Shown piece by piece: positions 53,121 through 61,837 of a stretch of 64,000 nt of DNA. Source of the DNA: a bacterium D16-56 (GTDB lineage: Bacteria; Bacillota; Clostridia; Lachnospirales; Lachnospiraceae); assembly GCA_003611875.1 (NCBI GenBank), contig RAYY01000024.1:1-64000 (forward strand), read 5' to 3'. Numbering within the stretch: position 1 is the stretch's first letter; each line of letters opens with the position of its first letter. The notes under the pieces are model-generated. The model worked only from the letters and a program-made list of their open reading frames with translations, did not search any database and was not told where the DNA came from. The position numbers were made by a program, and so were the translations under genes.

Positions 53121-53160
53121 ATTGTATAGCATTCCGGGATAAAAAAGCTGTGACAAAAAT
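53121..53160 (-). promoter_or_regulatory. transfer-regulon promoter 2 (coupling protein)
   Basis: On the minus strand ATTTTTGTCACAGCTTTTT (53160-53142) is followed by TACAAT at 53126-53121. The G of GTCACAG to the -10 spans 28 bp, as in the other two. Confidence 0.62.
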
Positions 53161-53374
53161 CAAGGGAGAAAAAAATGGAAGTATTGGTTGTCAAAAGGCT
53201 GTTTTCATTGACGGAATAATTTTTGGAGATTCGTGCCATAATGTATAAATTTGGTATAGCACATTATTAACATAGGTCATGGCATGAAGATTCGGGAAAT
53301 TATTTCGGCAAGGAAAATAAGAATTTTGACGGTCGGATTATATATTGAAATTTGTCAAATGATTTCTAATTTTT
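53161..53374. other. candidate oriT region between divergent transfer genes
   Basis: This 214-bp non-coding stretch between the two promoter boxes contains nested inverted repeats, including ATAATGT/ACATTAT and GCCAT/ATGGC around 53236-53305. MOBQ origins of transfer usually lie next to the relaxase gene. No nic sequence was recognised. Confidence 0.4.
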
Positions 53375-53414
53375 ATTTTTGTCACAGCTTTTTGAGCAAA
53401 ATTTCATATATAAT
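53375..53414 (+). promoter_or_regulatory. transfer-regulon promoter 3 (mob genes)
   Basis: ATTTTTGTCACAGCTTTTT (53375-53393) is the perfect inverse of 53142-53160. TATAAT lies at 53409-53414, 28 bp from the G of GTCACAG. Confidence 0.65.
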
Positions 53415-53443
53415 CAATCAAAATTAACTGAAAGGAGACTATA

Positions 53444-53734
53444 GTGATGGATGAGTGGGATAGGATTGAACATTTAAGAAGAATCCGGGAGCGTAAAGAG
53501 AAACGGCAACAGAGGGAGGAGGATAATCATTGGAATTTTTTGGCGGGTGCGCTTGTAGCCAAATATCTCAAAGACGATTTGGGCATTTCCGTATATAAAG
53601 GCAAAGATTCCAGAAGAAAGAATACAGCCTCGTTTGCACCGTTGGAGAATATTCTATATTACCTTTCCGTGCATAAGGACTTTACAGCCAGTATTAAAGA
53701 AATACCCCATATAGTATGCTCTAATAAATCCTGA
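53444..53734 (+). CDS. small mobilization accessory protein, unknown
   Basis: The 96-residue protein has a very charged N-terminus (LRRIRERKEKRQQREEDN) and a hydrophobic middle. It lies directly behind the mob promoter and 72 bp before the relaxase gene. By position it is a relaxase accessory. Start GTG 53444 or ATG 53447 after AAAGGAG. Confidence 0.5.
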   Translation: MMDEWDRIEHLRRIRERKEKRQQREEDNHWNFLAGALVAKYLKDDLGISVYKGKDSRRKNTASFAPLENILYYLSVHKDFTASIKEIPHIVCSNKS

Positions 53735-53806
53735 CTTTGTGGTACCCTATGGATTTGAGGTGCATATACACATTGAGGGATTTTTCACTGGGGAGGAGGA
53801 TTGATA

Positions 53807-54589
53807 ATGGCATTATATGGATTTGACATTAAGCCCATAAGCAGGATACAAGGCGGTTCTGTTGCAAAGACAGCTTCCTACATTTTAAGGGAAAATATCC
53901 ATGATTTGTACTGGGATAAAACCTATTACTATTCCTATGTTGATGACCTGTTATATTCAGGAATATTGATACCTGACGAAGCACCAGACAGATATCGGGA
54001 ACTTTCAACTCTTTTAAGAGAAATCGAACAGGCAGAAAAAAGATATGATGCAAGGCTCGGAAAAGTTATTCGACTTACGCTACCTAATGAAAGAATTTTT
54101 TCAACAGATGATTTGATTGGGCTGGTACATGATTTTGTTGGGAAAACATTTTTGACAAGGGGTATGTGCGCTGTAATTGCTATCCATGAGGGTAAGAATA
54201 AAAACCCCTTAAAGAACAATCCTCATGCGCATATCATGCTGACTGACCGGCCTGTAGATGCCAATGGTTTCTGCGCCAGAAAAAACCGCGAATGGAATAA
54301 AAGGGAAATCCTTCGTGAATGGCGGAAACTATGGGCGGAAGCACAAAATAAATTTTTCAAGGATAAAGGCTTGGAATTAAGAGTCAGCCATGAAAGCCTT
54401 GAAGTCCAGGGTATTGACAGGGAACCAACCGTTCCTCTTGGACGCGCAGCGATGGCTCTTGAACGAAAGGGGGTGCAGACAGAATACGGTAATAGAAATC
54501 GGGATATTGAGTTGTGGCAAAAGGAGCAGTTAGAAAAAGAATATTTGCATAATCTGGAAAGGAAATGTAAAAGGGAACGTGAACGGTAA
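53807..54589 (+). CDS. MobA/MobL (MOBQ-type) relaxase, short
   Basis: The 260-residue protein has motif III NNPHAHIMLTDRPV (about 140), the HxH metal site. An N-terminal GGSVAKTASYILREN (about 15-30) carries the candidate nicking Tyr. Typical MobA/L relaxases are longer, and this one stops soon after the nuclease domain, with a basic end (RKCKRERER). It should nick oriT and lead transfer with the coupling protein. ATG 53807 has GGGGAGGAGG at 7 nt. Confidence 0.82.
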   Translation: MALYGFDIKPISRIQGGSVAKTASYILRENIHDLYWDKTYYYSYVDDLLYSGILIPDEAPDRYRELSTLLREIEQAEKRYDARLGKVIRLTLPNERIFSTDDLIGLVHDFVGKTFLTRGMCAVIAIHEGKNKNPLKNNPHAHIMLTDRPVDANGFCARKNREWNKREILREWRKLWAEAQNKFFKDKGLELRVSHESLEVQGIDREPTVPLGRAAMALERKGVQTEYGNRNRDIELWQKEQLEKEYLHNLERKCKRERER

Positions 54590-54707
54590 TCCGTTTTCCA
54601 TATTTAGCTATGCCAGGCAAGGTGTAAGTAAAATGGCTTCTGGTATATGCTTCATAGAAAAGAATATATTCTAATTATGGCAAAAGGTGATGAAGGAGGA
54701 AAATCTT

Positions 54708-54902
54708 ATGGAAAGACAGGTTTATTTGGCTTCGGATATTCAGAAGGTATTAGGCCTTGGCAAGACAAAGACCTATGACTTTCTGAACCAGGTATACAAG
54801 CAACAGGGACAGAATCCCCCATTTCGGGTGATTAAGGTAGGAACTTCTGTTAGAGTACATAAACAGTCATTTGATAACTGGTTAAATACAGCAGTAAACT
54901 AA
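54708..54902 (+). CDS. xis: excisionase (Xis)
   Basis: The 64-residue winged-helix protein has YLASDIQKVLGLGKTKTYDF, with the fold of Tn916-type Xis, and ends WLNTAVN. ATG 54708 has AAGGAGG at 8 nt. It lies directly before the two integrase genes, as in Tn916-like modules, and should direct excision. Confidence 0.8.
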   Translation: MERQVYLASDIQKVLGLGKTKTYDFLNQVYKQQGQNPPFRVIKVGTSVRVHKQSFDNWLNTAVN

Positions 54903-54937
54903 AATCATCAAAAAAATGAAGAGAGGAGGTAAGCCTG

Positions 54938-56113
54938 ATGGCAAATAAGAAGAGCGTTGCCTTTTGCGAAGCTGGCAGTTGGTATCATCGAATTAAAGTA
55001 TTACAGAAAGATGGCACAACTAAATATTCAAAAAGGGGCGGGTTTGCAACAGCCAAAGAAGCAGAGGCAAGTTACCACAAATATGAAGAAGAATATAAAA
55101 AGGCATATCGGGCTTACCATATTTCTTCTTCTACAGATTTCGATTTAAAGGAATATCTGATTTATTGGCTGGAAGAAATCTATAGTGCAAGAATCGAGAA
55201 TACGACACGAATGCTTGCTTCTTATGTGGTGTATGATCTGCTTATCCCCAATATGAATCAGGGAATGAAACTGCGCTATGTGAATGTGGAGTATTTGAAC
55301 GCATTATTGGAAACAGTTTCAAAGGTTTGTGAATCTGCTGGAAATAAAGGGAGAGAAATATTAAATATTGCCCTGAAAGATGCAGTGGCACAGGGATACT
55401 TGCCTCGTAATCCTGTGCCGGATACAAAACCCTACAAGAGACGGAAGCCGAAAATTATTGTACTCAGCAAAGAGCGGATGAAGCTCTTTCTGGAGAAAGC
55501 ATCGGAAAATAACTGGTATTTGGAAATACTGTTAGGTTTGTTCATGGGATTGCGGAAAGGTGAAATCGGCGGATTAAAGTTTGATGATTTTGATGTAGAA
55601 AACAGAACAGTGAGAATTGCAAGACAGGTAACGGCTGATCCGATTGTGTCAAATGGAGATTCCAAAATAACGAAGTATCAGCTTGTGGAGAAGGCTCCGA
55701 AAACAGAAAATAGTTATCGGACGCTTCGTGTACCGAAGGCTATTATGGATGAGGTATTGGAGAGAAAACGGCAGAATGATTTGAGGAAGGAGCAGCTTGG
55801 AAAGAAGTACATAGACAGTGATTATATTTCCTGCGCTGCAAATGGCTTGTCACATTCAGCATCAGCTTTCAACAATGCGTTATCGAAGCTATGCAGCAGA
55901 AATGGGCTGCCACATTTGACAGTACATAGTTTACGGCATATGTATGCAACAATTCTTACAGAGCAAGGTGTTCCGCTTATGAAAGTCAGCGCCCTTCTGG
56001 GTCATAGCAGCATCCATACAACTTTTGAATATTACTGCGAAGTTATGGATGAGCAGGAGCGGATTATAAGCTTTATGAATGATTCATTTGTGCCGGAAGG
56101 AGGAAAAGAATAA
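54938..56113 (+). CDS. tyrosine integrase 1
   Basis: The 391-residue protein has an arm-binding N-terminus, a core-binding domain and a catalytic domain with Arg in FMGLRKGEI (about 207), HSLRHMY (about 332) and LGHSSIHTTFEYY (about 355, nucleophile Tyr). All catalytic residues are present. Its stop overlaps the start of integrase 2 (TAATG), so the two are made in coupled fashion. Confidence 0.92.
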   Translation: MANKKSVAFCEAGSWYHRIKVLQKDGTTKYSKRGGFATAKEAEASYHKYEEEYKKAYRAYHISSSTDFDLKEYLIYWLEEIYSARIENTTRMLASYVVYDLLIPNMNQGMKLRYVNVEYLNALLETVSKVCESAGNKGREILNIALKDAVAQGYLPRNPVPDTKPYKRRKPKIIVLSKERMKLFLEKASENNWYLEILLGLFMGLRKGEIGGLKFDDFDVENRTVRIARQVTADPIVSNGDSKITKYQLVEKAPKTENSYRTLRVPKAIMDEVLERKRQNDLRKEQLGKKYIDSDYISCAANGLSHSASAFNNALSKLCSRNGLPHLTVHSLRHMYATILTEQGVPLMKVSALLGHSSIHTTFEYYCEVMDEQERIISFMNDSFVPEGGKE

Positions 56114-57471
56114 TGCTTAATTTGGAATTACAGAATTATATTGACTGGGATGTAAAATCCGTGTTTAAAAGAAATGACCGCAACAAATTTGCCTATCGTG
56201 TCGTCCTGCTGTTTATGGACGGCACGAAGCATACAAGGATGTATTCTGGTTTTGAAACAAAGAAGGAAGCGGAAGATGCGAGAAAAATTACTATGAGGGA
56301 GCTTGCTAATGGGACATATGTAGTGAATGACAGTGTGAAAGTAAGCGATTTTTTGAGTTACTGGCTTGAGTATGATATCAGAAAAAGGGCACAGAGCAGT
56401 AATACATATGATTCCTATTCCAGTATTGCACGTCATCATATTATTCCGGCAATCGGAAACAAAAAATTGACAGAGGTAAATAAGGGAGACATCCAAAGGC
56501 TGTATAAAGACCGTGCCGGATATTCTAAATCCATTGCGAGGCAGGTTAAGACAGTAATGAATGTCTCTTTTAACTATGCGGTCAGCTGTAAGCTGATTCC
56601 TGTGAACCCGACAGAAGGAATCGATCTGCCTAAAACAGTGGAGTCAAAGCCCTACCATACGAGAAATATTGATGTGGCAAAAACTTTGAATATGGAGCAA
56701 ATTCTATTGCTTTTGGAGGCAAGTAAAAATACGCCGATTCATATGCAGGTGCTCTTCAATGTACTGATGGGCTTGCGGCGGCAGGAAATCAATGCAGTAA
56801 AGTATTCAGATGTGGATTACATTAACCGTACATTGACAGTGGAAAGGCAGCTTGGAAAAGAACTGGATAGAGTTCCAAACAGCAGGAAGGAGAGTATGAC
56901 GAAGAGGGAGCTGCCACTGAAAACGCCGTCCAGCAAGAGAGTACTTCCTATCCCGGATTATGTATTTGAGGCGATTTTGGAAGAGAGAAAGAAGTATGAG
57001 AGGTATAAAAGCCGCAGACGTACTATTTTTCAGGATGATGGCTATATTTGCTGCTCCAGCTACAGCGGTAAACCAAGATCAAAAGATTTTCATTGGCGGC
57101 ATTATAAAGAACTTTTAAAGAAAACGGGGTTGCCTGATATTCGCTGGCATGATTTGCGTAGTACTTATTGTACGCTGTTGTTGAGTAAAGATTTTAATCC
57201 GAAAGCTGTATCGAAACTAATGGGCCATGCGAAAGAACTTATCACAATGGACGTGTATGCCGACAATGCTAATATAATTCCTGAAGAAATACCCGAACTG
57301 CTTTCTTATATGGAGGAGGTTATGCCAGATAAATCCGGCAATGGTGATTCTGAAAGTAATATACAGGATATAATGATTGATATGGATGCTTATATGCCTG
57401 AAAAGAAATCAGAAACAATAAAAAGTCCAGATGAAAGCCACATTTATATGAATTCTGGGGGAGGTAAATAA
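56113..57471 (+). CDS. tyrosine integrase 2 (uvrB-site family)
   Basis: The 452-residue integrase has LMGLRRQEI (about 217), WHDLRSTY (about 350) and LMGHAKELITMDVYADN (about 373, Tyr about 386). The C-terminal tail is acidic. A degraded copy (16525) with the same downstream uvrB promoter shows that this gene travels with the uvrB start. It ends 13 bp before the uvrB LexA box. Two adjacent, unrelated integrases suggest a heteromeric or dual-recombinase system. Confidence 0.92.
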   Translation: MLNLELQNYIDWDVKSVFKRNDRNKFAYRVVLLFMDGTKHTRMYSGFETKKEAEDARKITMRELANGTYVVNDSVKVSDFLSYWLEYDIRKRAQSSNTYDSYSSIARHHIIPAIGNKKLTEVNKGDIQRLYKDRAGYSKSIARQVKTVMNVSFNYAVSCKLIPVNPTEGIDLPKTVESKPYHTRNIDVAKTLNMEQILLLLEASKNTPIHMQVLFNVLMGLRRQEINAVKYSDVDYINRTLTVERQLGKELDRVPNSRKESMTKRELPLKTPSSKRVLPIPDYVFEAILEERKKYERYKSRRRTIFQDDGYICCSSYSGKPRSKDFHWRHYKELLKKTGLPDIRWHDLRSTYCTLLLSKDFNPKAVSKLMGHAKELITMDVYADNANIIPEEIPELLSYMEEVMPDKSGNGDSESNIQDIMIDMDAYMPEKKSETIKSPDESHIYMNSGGGK

Positions 57472-57483
57472 GAGAACAAAAAA

Positions 57484-57497
57484 CGAACAAATGTTTG
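57484..57497 (+). promoter_or_regulatory. LexA (DinR) box of uvrB
   Basis: CGAACAAATGTTTG fits CGAACRNRYGTTYG at every position. It sits 8 bp before the -35. Confidence 0.85.
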
Positions 57498-57505
57498 TTC
57501 TGATA

Positions 57506-57534
57506 TAGACAAATGAGGGGTGGTATGTTATAAT
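57506..57534 (+). promoter_or_regulatory. promoter of uvrB
   Basis: TAGACA (57506-57511), 17 bp, TATAAT (57529-57534). It is element-borne and gives a leader of about 175 nt. Confidence 0.85.
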
Positions 57535-57613
57535 CAATCTCAGTTTTACTTCTCGATTTGTCCGTGATAGTTTACTGTTTCCATACAGTTCGGAAAATTG
57601 AGTTTAGTAACCA

Positions 57614-57667
57614 AAATTCGTCGAGGGGACATTTTTTAGAAAACGGAATATGTGCCTCGACGAATTT
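57614..57667 (+). other. leader inverted repeat of uvrB
   Basis: AAATTCGTCGAGG (57614-57626) and CCTCGACGAATTT (57655-57667) are perfect inverse copies. Part of the left arm recurs at the element's left end (17671-17689). It may be an integrase arm site or an mRNA hairpin. Confidence 0.65.
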
Positions 57668-57715
57668 CTGGCGAAATATCGAACTTTTTTACTATAGATT
57701 TTGGAGGTGGTATTT

Positions 57716-59719
57716 GTGCAAACTGCACAAAATATATTCAAACTTCACAGTGAATACAAGCCCACAGGCGACCAGCCCCAGGCCATAGAAGCCCTGGTGG
57801 GTGGGTTCCGGGAAGGCAATCAATTCCAGACTTTACTGGGTGTTACGGGCTCCGGCAAGACCTTTACCATGGCCAACGTGATCGCACAGCTTAACAAGCC
57901 GACTTTGGTAATAGCGCACAATAAGACATTAGCGGCACAGCTCTATGGTGAGTTCAAAGAGTATTTTCCGAGTAACGCAGTAGAATATTTTGTGTCCTAC
58001 TACGATTACTACCAGCCAGAGGCATATGTCCCTTCCACTGACACCTATATTGAAAAGGATTCTGCCATCAACGATGAGATTGACAAGCTTCGCCACTCAG
58101 CCACAGCGGCTCTCTCGGAGCGAAGGGATGTGATTATTGTGGCGTCCGTGTCCTGCATTTATGGTTTGGGAAGCCCGATTGACTACAAGGAAATGGTGAT
58201 TTCCCTGCGTCCGGGGATGGTGAGGGACCGGGATGAGATTATTCACAAGCTGATTGATATTCAATATACGCGCAATGACATGGATTTTCATCGGGGGACC
58301 TTTCGGGTAAGAGGGGATGTGCTGGAGGTATTTCCGGCTTATTCCGGCAGTGAGGCGTACCGGATTGAGTTTTTTGGAGACGAGGTGGATCGAATCACAG
58401 AGATTGACGGTCTGACCGGTGAGGGGAAGCTTCAGTTGGGGCATATTGCTATTTTTCCGGCATCTCATTATGTGGTACCCAAGGAAAAGATGATGCTGGC
58501 CACGGAAAATATTCTGGAAGAAATGAAGGAACAGGTGGCGTATTTTAAGAGTGAGGACAAGCTCTTGGAGGCTCAGAGGATTGCGGAGCGGACAAACTTT
58601 GATGTGGAGATGATGAGGGAGACCGGTTTTTGCTCAGGGATTGAGAACTATTCCCGCCATTTGACCTTTGGAAAGCCGGGGGAGCCGCCGTGGACGTTGA
58701 TGGATTATTTTCCGGAGGAGTTTTTGATTATTATTGATGAGTCTCATATTACGCTGCCGCAGGTAAGGGGGATGTATGCCGGGGATCGTTCCAGGAAGAC
58801 GACTTTGGTGGATTTTGGATTCCGCCTGCCCTCAGCGCTGGATAATCGTCCTTTGAATTTTGAGGAGTTTGAGAGTAAGATCGACCAGATGATGTTTGTG
58901 TCAGCCACACCTAATGTATATGAGGCGGAGCACGAGTTTTTGCGGGTGGAGCAGATTATTCGGCCCACAGGGCTTCTTGATCCGGAGATCTCTGTACGCC
59001 CGGTGGATGGGCAGATCGATGATCTGGTTTCTGAAGTCAACAAAGAGGTGGAAAGGCATAATAAGGTACTGATTACTACCTTGACCAAGCGAATGGCAGA
59101 GGATTTGACGGATTATATGCGCGAGGTGGGAATCCGGGTGAAATATCTGCACTCGGATATTGATACGCTGGAGAGGGCTGAGATCATCCGGGACATGCGC
59201 ATGGATGTGTTTGATGTGCTGGTGGGGATTAACCTGCTGCGGGAGGGGCTGGATATTCCGGAGATCACGCTGGTGGCGATTCTGGATGCAGATAAGGAGG
59301 GATTTCTTCGTTCTGAGACTTCTTTAATCCAGACCGTGGGCCGTGCGGCGAGAAACTCAGAGGGACATGTGATCATGTATGCGGATATGATTACGGATTC
59401 TATGAGAAAGGCGATTGAGGAGACCAACAGGCGGCGGCAGATTCAGCAAAAGTATAATGAGGAGCATGGAATTACCCCTACTACGATCAAGAAGGCAGTC
59501 CGTGATCTGATCGCGATCTCCAAGGCGGCACAGGCAGATTCAAAGACCTTTGAGAAGGATCCGGAATCCATGGATGCAAAGGAGCTTGGGAAGCTGGCCA
59601 AGGAGCTGCAGAAGAAAATGAACCAGGCGGCTGCAGAGCTGAACTTTGAGGAGGCGGCTGTGCTTCGCGACCGGATGCTGAAGATAAAGAAAATGCTGCT
59701 GGAGATAGAAGGGGATTGA
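57716..59719 (+). CDS. uvrB: excinuclease ABC subunit B
   Basis: The 667-residue protein has the full UvrB length, with Walker [11 protein letters not shown] (about 38-47) and [12 protein letters not shown] with the hairpin that probes damaged DNA. Further motifs are DESH (about 340), [23 protein letters not shown] and a C-terminal UvrB/UvrC domain (about 630-667). It loads onto DNA with UvrA and hands the lesion to UvrC. Start GTG 57716 has GGAGGTGG. The first ~96 codons and the promoter come from the element; the rest is chromosomal. The LexA box means induction by DNA damage. Confidence 0.97.
   Translation: MQTAQNIFKLHSEYKPTGDQPQAIEALVGGFREGNQFQTLLGVTGSGKTFTMANVIAQLNKPTLVIAHNKTLAAQLYGEFKEYFPSNAVEYFVSYYDYYQPEAYVPSTDTYIEKDSAINDEIDKLRHSATAALSERRDVIIVASVSCIYGLGSPIDYKEMVISLRPGMVRDRDEIIHKLIDIQYTRNDMDFHRGTFRVRGDVLEVFPAYSGSEAYRIEFFGDEVDRITEIDGLTGEGKLQLGHIAIFPASHYVVPKEKMMLATENILEEMKEQVAYFKSEDKLLEAQRIAERTNFDVEMMRETGFCSGIENYSRHLTFGKPGEPPWTLMDYFPEEFLIIIDESHITLPQVRGMYAGDRSRKTTLVDFGFRLPSALDNRPLNFEEFESKIDQMMFVSATPNVYEAEHEFLRVEQIIRPTGLLDPEISVRPVDGQIDDLVSEVNKEVERHNKVLITTLTKRMAEDLTDYMREVGIRVKYLHSDIDTLERAEIIRDMRMDVFDVLVGINLLREGLDIPEITLVAILDADKEGFLRSETSLIQTVGRAARNSEGHVIMYADMITDSMRKAIEETNRRRQIQQKYNEEHGITPTTIKKAVRDLIAISKAAQADSKTFEKDPESMDAKELGKLAKELQKKMNQAAAELNFEEAAVLRDRMLKIKKMLLEIEGD
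57986..58002 (+). repeat. candidate attR core
   Basis: TATTTTGTGTCCTACTA matches 17551-17567 and lies inside the uvrB reading frame (codons for EYFVSYY). Confidence 0.7.
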
Positions 59720-59831
59720 TTTTCTGAGTCTGTTCAGAATCATAAGGAGATAAAAAGAGAAGATCTGTTTAAATTGGGAAAGGCAGGAGCTTGAATGGAT
59801 CGATTTCCTTCAAAAGAAGGAGGGAACGTAG

Positions 59832-60437
59832 ATGGATAGAATCCTTTCAGGATCAGGAGAAGGGAAAGCAGAAGGATCCTATGGACGGCATGAAAACGCA
59901 AAATATAAATTGGCAGATTCTGTAAAAAAATGTATGAAGACCACACCTGTGGATCGGATTACCGTGAAGGATATTGCAGAAGGGTGCGGTCTTACCCGTC
60001 AGACCTTTTATCGGAATTTTAAAGATAAATATGATCTGATCAACTGGTATTTTGACAAGCTGGTTCAGCAGTCTTTAGGACAGATTGAGACAGGAAGCAG
60101 GGTCAGGGAGAGTCTGGCCAGGAAGCTTGCCTTTATCTAGGAGGAAAAGGCATTTTTCTGCGGAGCCTTCCGGTCAGATGATCATAATTCTTTAAAAGAG
60201 CATGATTTTGAGCTGATTCTGCAGTTTTATGATCATCTTCTTGCCCGCAGGATCAGCAAGCCATTGGATGATGAGCTGCAGTTTCAGCTGGAAATGTATT
60301 GCAGGGGATCTGTCTATATGACAGTAAAATGGGTGCTGGGGGGAATGAAAGATTCACCGCGGCAGATGTCAGACAAATTGGTGGATGCCATGCCGCCAAG
60401 GCTGGCCAGGGTATTTGATGGATTGGGATTGCTTTAA
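59832..60437 (+). pseudogene. TetR family regulator with in-frame TAG
   Basis: The frame is open for 201 codons except for one TAG at 60138-60140. The first 102 residues hold a TetR helix-turn-helix (TVKDIAEGCGLTRQTFYRNF, then DKYDLINWYF). The sequence after the stop continues as a normal TetR ligand domain (EEKAFFCGAF to VFDGLGLL). The domain order resembles DhaS-type regulators, which fits the fucO gene next door. It is a single nonsense change in otherwise preserved coding DNA, so recent loss, a sequence error or readthrough are all possible. Confidence 0.82.
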
Positions 60438-60516
60438 AGCTTTGATCCGGGATTTGAATGTGGTCTTTCGTGGATATCCACAATTTATTCTGGTATTTAT
60501 GCACAAAAATCAAAGG

Positions 60517-60546
60517 AAAGTGACAAAACCGAAAGTTTGTCACTTT
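60517..60546. promoter_or_regulatory. perfect 11-bp palindrome upstream of fucO
   Basis: AAAGTGACAAA and TTTGTCACTTT are separated by 8 bp and followed by a T-rich run. It could be the operator of the TetR-type protein or a terminator after it. Confidence 0.6.
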
Positions 60547-60614
60547 CTTTTTCTTTCTTTTTTCGTTAAAATCATAACATAGACTTTTATATTATTTAAG
60601 GAGGAGAACTTGTC

Positions 60615-61763
60615 ATGGCAAACAGAATCGTATTAAATGAAACCTCTTATCACGGGGCAGGCGCTGTGAAGGAGATTCCGGCAGAGGTTAAGGTAAGAGG
60701 GTTTCAGAAAGCATTTGTATGCTCAGATCCAGATCTGATCAAATTCGGGGTAACAAAAAAAGTAACAGATGTGCTGGATGAGGCAGGATTGGTCTACGAG
60801 ATTTATTCTGATATTAAGCCCAATCCTACCATTGAAAATGTCCAGTCCGGTGTGGCGGCATTTAAGGACTGCGGCGCGGATTATATCATTGCCATTGGCG
60901 GAGGTTCTTCTATGGACACAGCCAAAGCAGTGGGCATTATTATTACCAATCCAGAGTTTGCAGATGTAAGGAGTTTGGAGGGTGTGGCGCCAACCAAGAA
61001 TCCTTGTGTGCCGATTATTGCGGTTCCCACCACCGCAGGCACGGCGGCAGAGGTTACGATTAATTATGTAATTACGGATGTAGAGAAAAAGCGGAAATTC
61101 GTGTGTGTGGATACCCATGATATTCCGGTCATTGCTGTGGTAGATCCGGATATGATGTCTAGTATGCCCAAAGGGCTGACAGCAGCTACCGGGATGGATG
61201 CCCTTACTCATGCCATTGAAGGCTATATTACCAAGGGGGCGTGGGAGATGACGGATATGTTCCACTTAAAGGCCATTGAGATCATTTCCAATTCCCTGCG
61301 CGGTGCAGTTGACAATACGCCGGAGGGCAGAGAAGGCATGGCTCTTGGGCAGTATGTGGCAGGTATGGGATTTTCCAATGTGGGATTGGGAATCGTTCAC
61401 TCTATGGCTCACTCTCTGGGGGCAGTCTACGATACGCCTCACGGGGTTGCCAATGCGATTCTTTTGCCTACAGTCATGGAGTACAATGCGTCCTGTACAG
61501 GAGAGAAGTATCGGGAGATTGCCAGAGCCATGGGAGTTTCGGGTGTGGATGAGATGAGCCGGGAGGAGTACCGGAAGGCAGCCGTGGAGGCGGTGAAGAA
61601 ATTGTCTGCCGATGTAGGGATTCCGGCAGATTTAAAGGAGATTGTAAAGGCTGAGGATTTGGATTTCCTGTCAGAGTCTGCATTTGCAGATGCATGCCGT
61701 CCAGGTAATCCAAGGGATACCTCCGTGGAGGAGATCAAAGGTTTGTATCAGTCCTTGATGTAG
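60615..61763 (+). CDS. fucO: lactaldehyde reductase / 1,2-propanediol oxidoreductase
   Basis: The 382-residue iron-containing (group III) alcohol dehydrogenase has the NAD-binding motif IAIGGGSSMDTAK (about 91-103) and PTTAGTAAEVTINYVIT (about 139). The iron ligands are in DALTHAIEGY (His about 200) and GLGIVHSMAHSLGAVYDTPHG (His about 263 and 277). The close match over the whole length to E. coli FucO, including ADVRSLEG and ALGQYVAGMGFSNVGLG, identifies it. It reduces lactaldehyde to propanediol in fucose or rhamnose use. AAGGAGGAG precedes the ATG. Confidence 0.92.
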   Translation: MANRIVLNETSYHGAGAVKEIPAEVKVRGFQKAFVCSDPDLIKFGVTKKVTDVLDEAGLVYEIYSDIKPNPTIENVQSGVAAFKDCGADYIIAIGGGSSMDTAKAVGIIITNPEFADVRSLEGVAPTKNPCVPIIAVPTTAGTAAEVTINYVITDVEKKRKFVCVDTHDIPVIAVVDPDMMSSMPKGLTAATGMDALTHAIEGYITKGAWEMTDMFHLKAIEIISNSLRGAVDNTPEGREGMALGQYVAGMGFSNVGLGIVHSMAHSLGAVYDTPHGVANAILLPTVMEYNASCTGEKYREIARAMGVSGVDEMSREEYRKAAVEAVKKLSADVGIPADLKEIVKAEDLDFLSESAFADACRPGNPRDTSVEEIKGLYQSLM

Positions 61764-61796
61764 GTCTTTTAAAAATATTTGGGTTGTGTGGAGCAG

Positions 61797-61834
61797 AGAG
61801 CCGATACCGACAGGAAGGTGTCGGCTCTTTCCTT
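61797..61834. terminator. terminator between fucO and the OLD-like gene
   Basis: GAGCCGATACC (61798-61808) pairs with GGTGTCGGCTC (61817-61827, one G-U), followed by a T-rich run. It serves two convergent genes. Confidence 0.8.
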
Positions 61835-61837
61835 TTC

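Larger units (their letters stand above)
17568..58002. mobile_element. ~40.4 kb integrative mobilizable element inserted in uvrB
   Basis: The boundaries are set by the direct repeat shared by the two uvrB copies. Inside are xis, two tyrosine integrases, a MOBQ relaxase, a VirD4-type coupling protein, resolvase, helicase, Rad52-like and SMC-like proteins, and cargo including an ABC-3C system. No VirB/Tra channel components are present, so it is mobilizable rather than self-conjugative. The integrase gene lies at the right end next to the uvrB promoter. The element supplies the LexA box, promoter and first ~287 bp of uvrB, leaving an intact gene at the right junction and a fragment at the left. 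Confidence 0.85.

Noticed and set aside
57558..57788. 76-codon frame in the uvrB leader and start
   Set aside because: It is the +1 frame of the leader hairpin and uvrB, with no ribosome site at its TTG. The frame is kept in the left copy only because the DNA is duplicated.
17568..58002. Classing the element as a self-transmissible ICE
   Set aside because: No VirB4-like ATPase, VirB6/VirB8-like membrane proteins or cell-wall hydrolase were found, so mobilizable element fits better.
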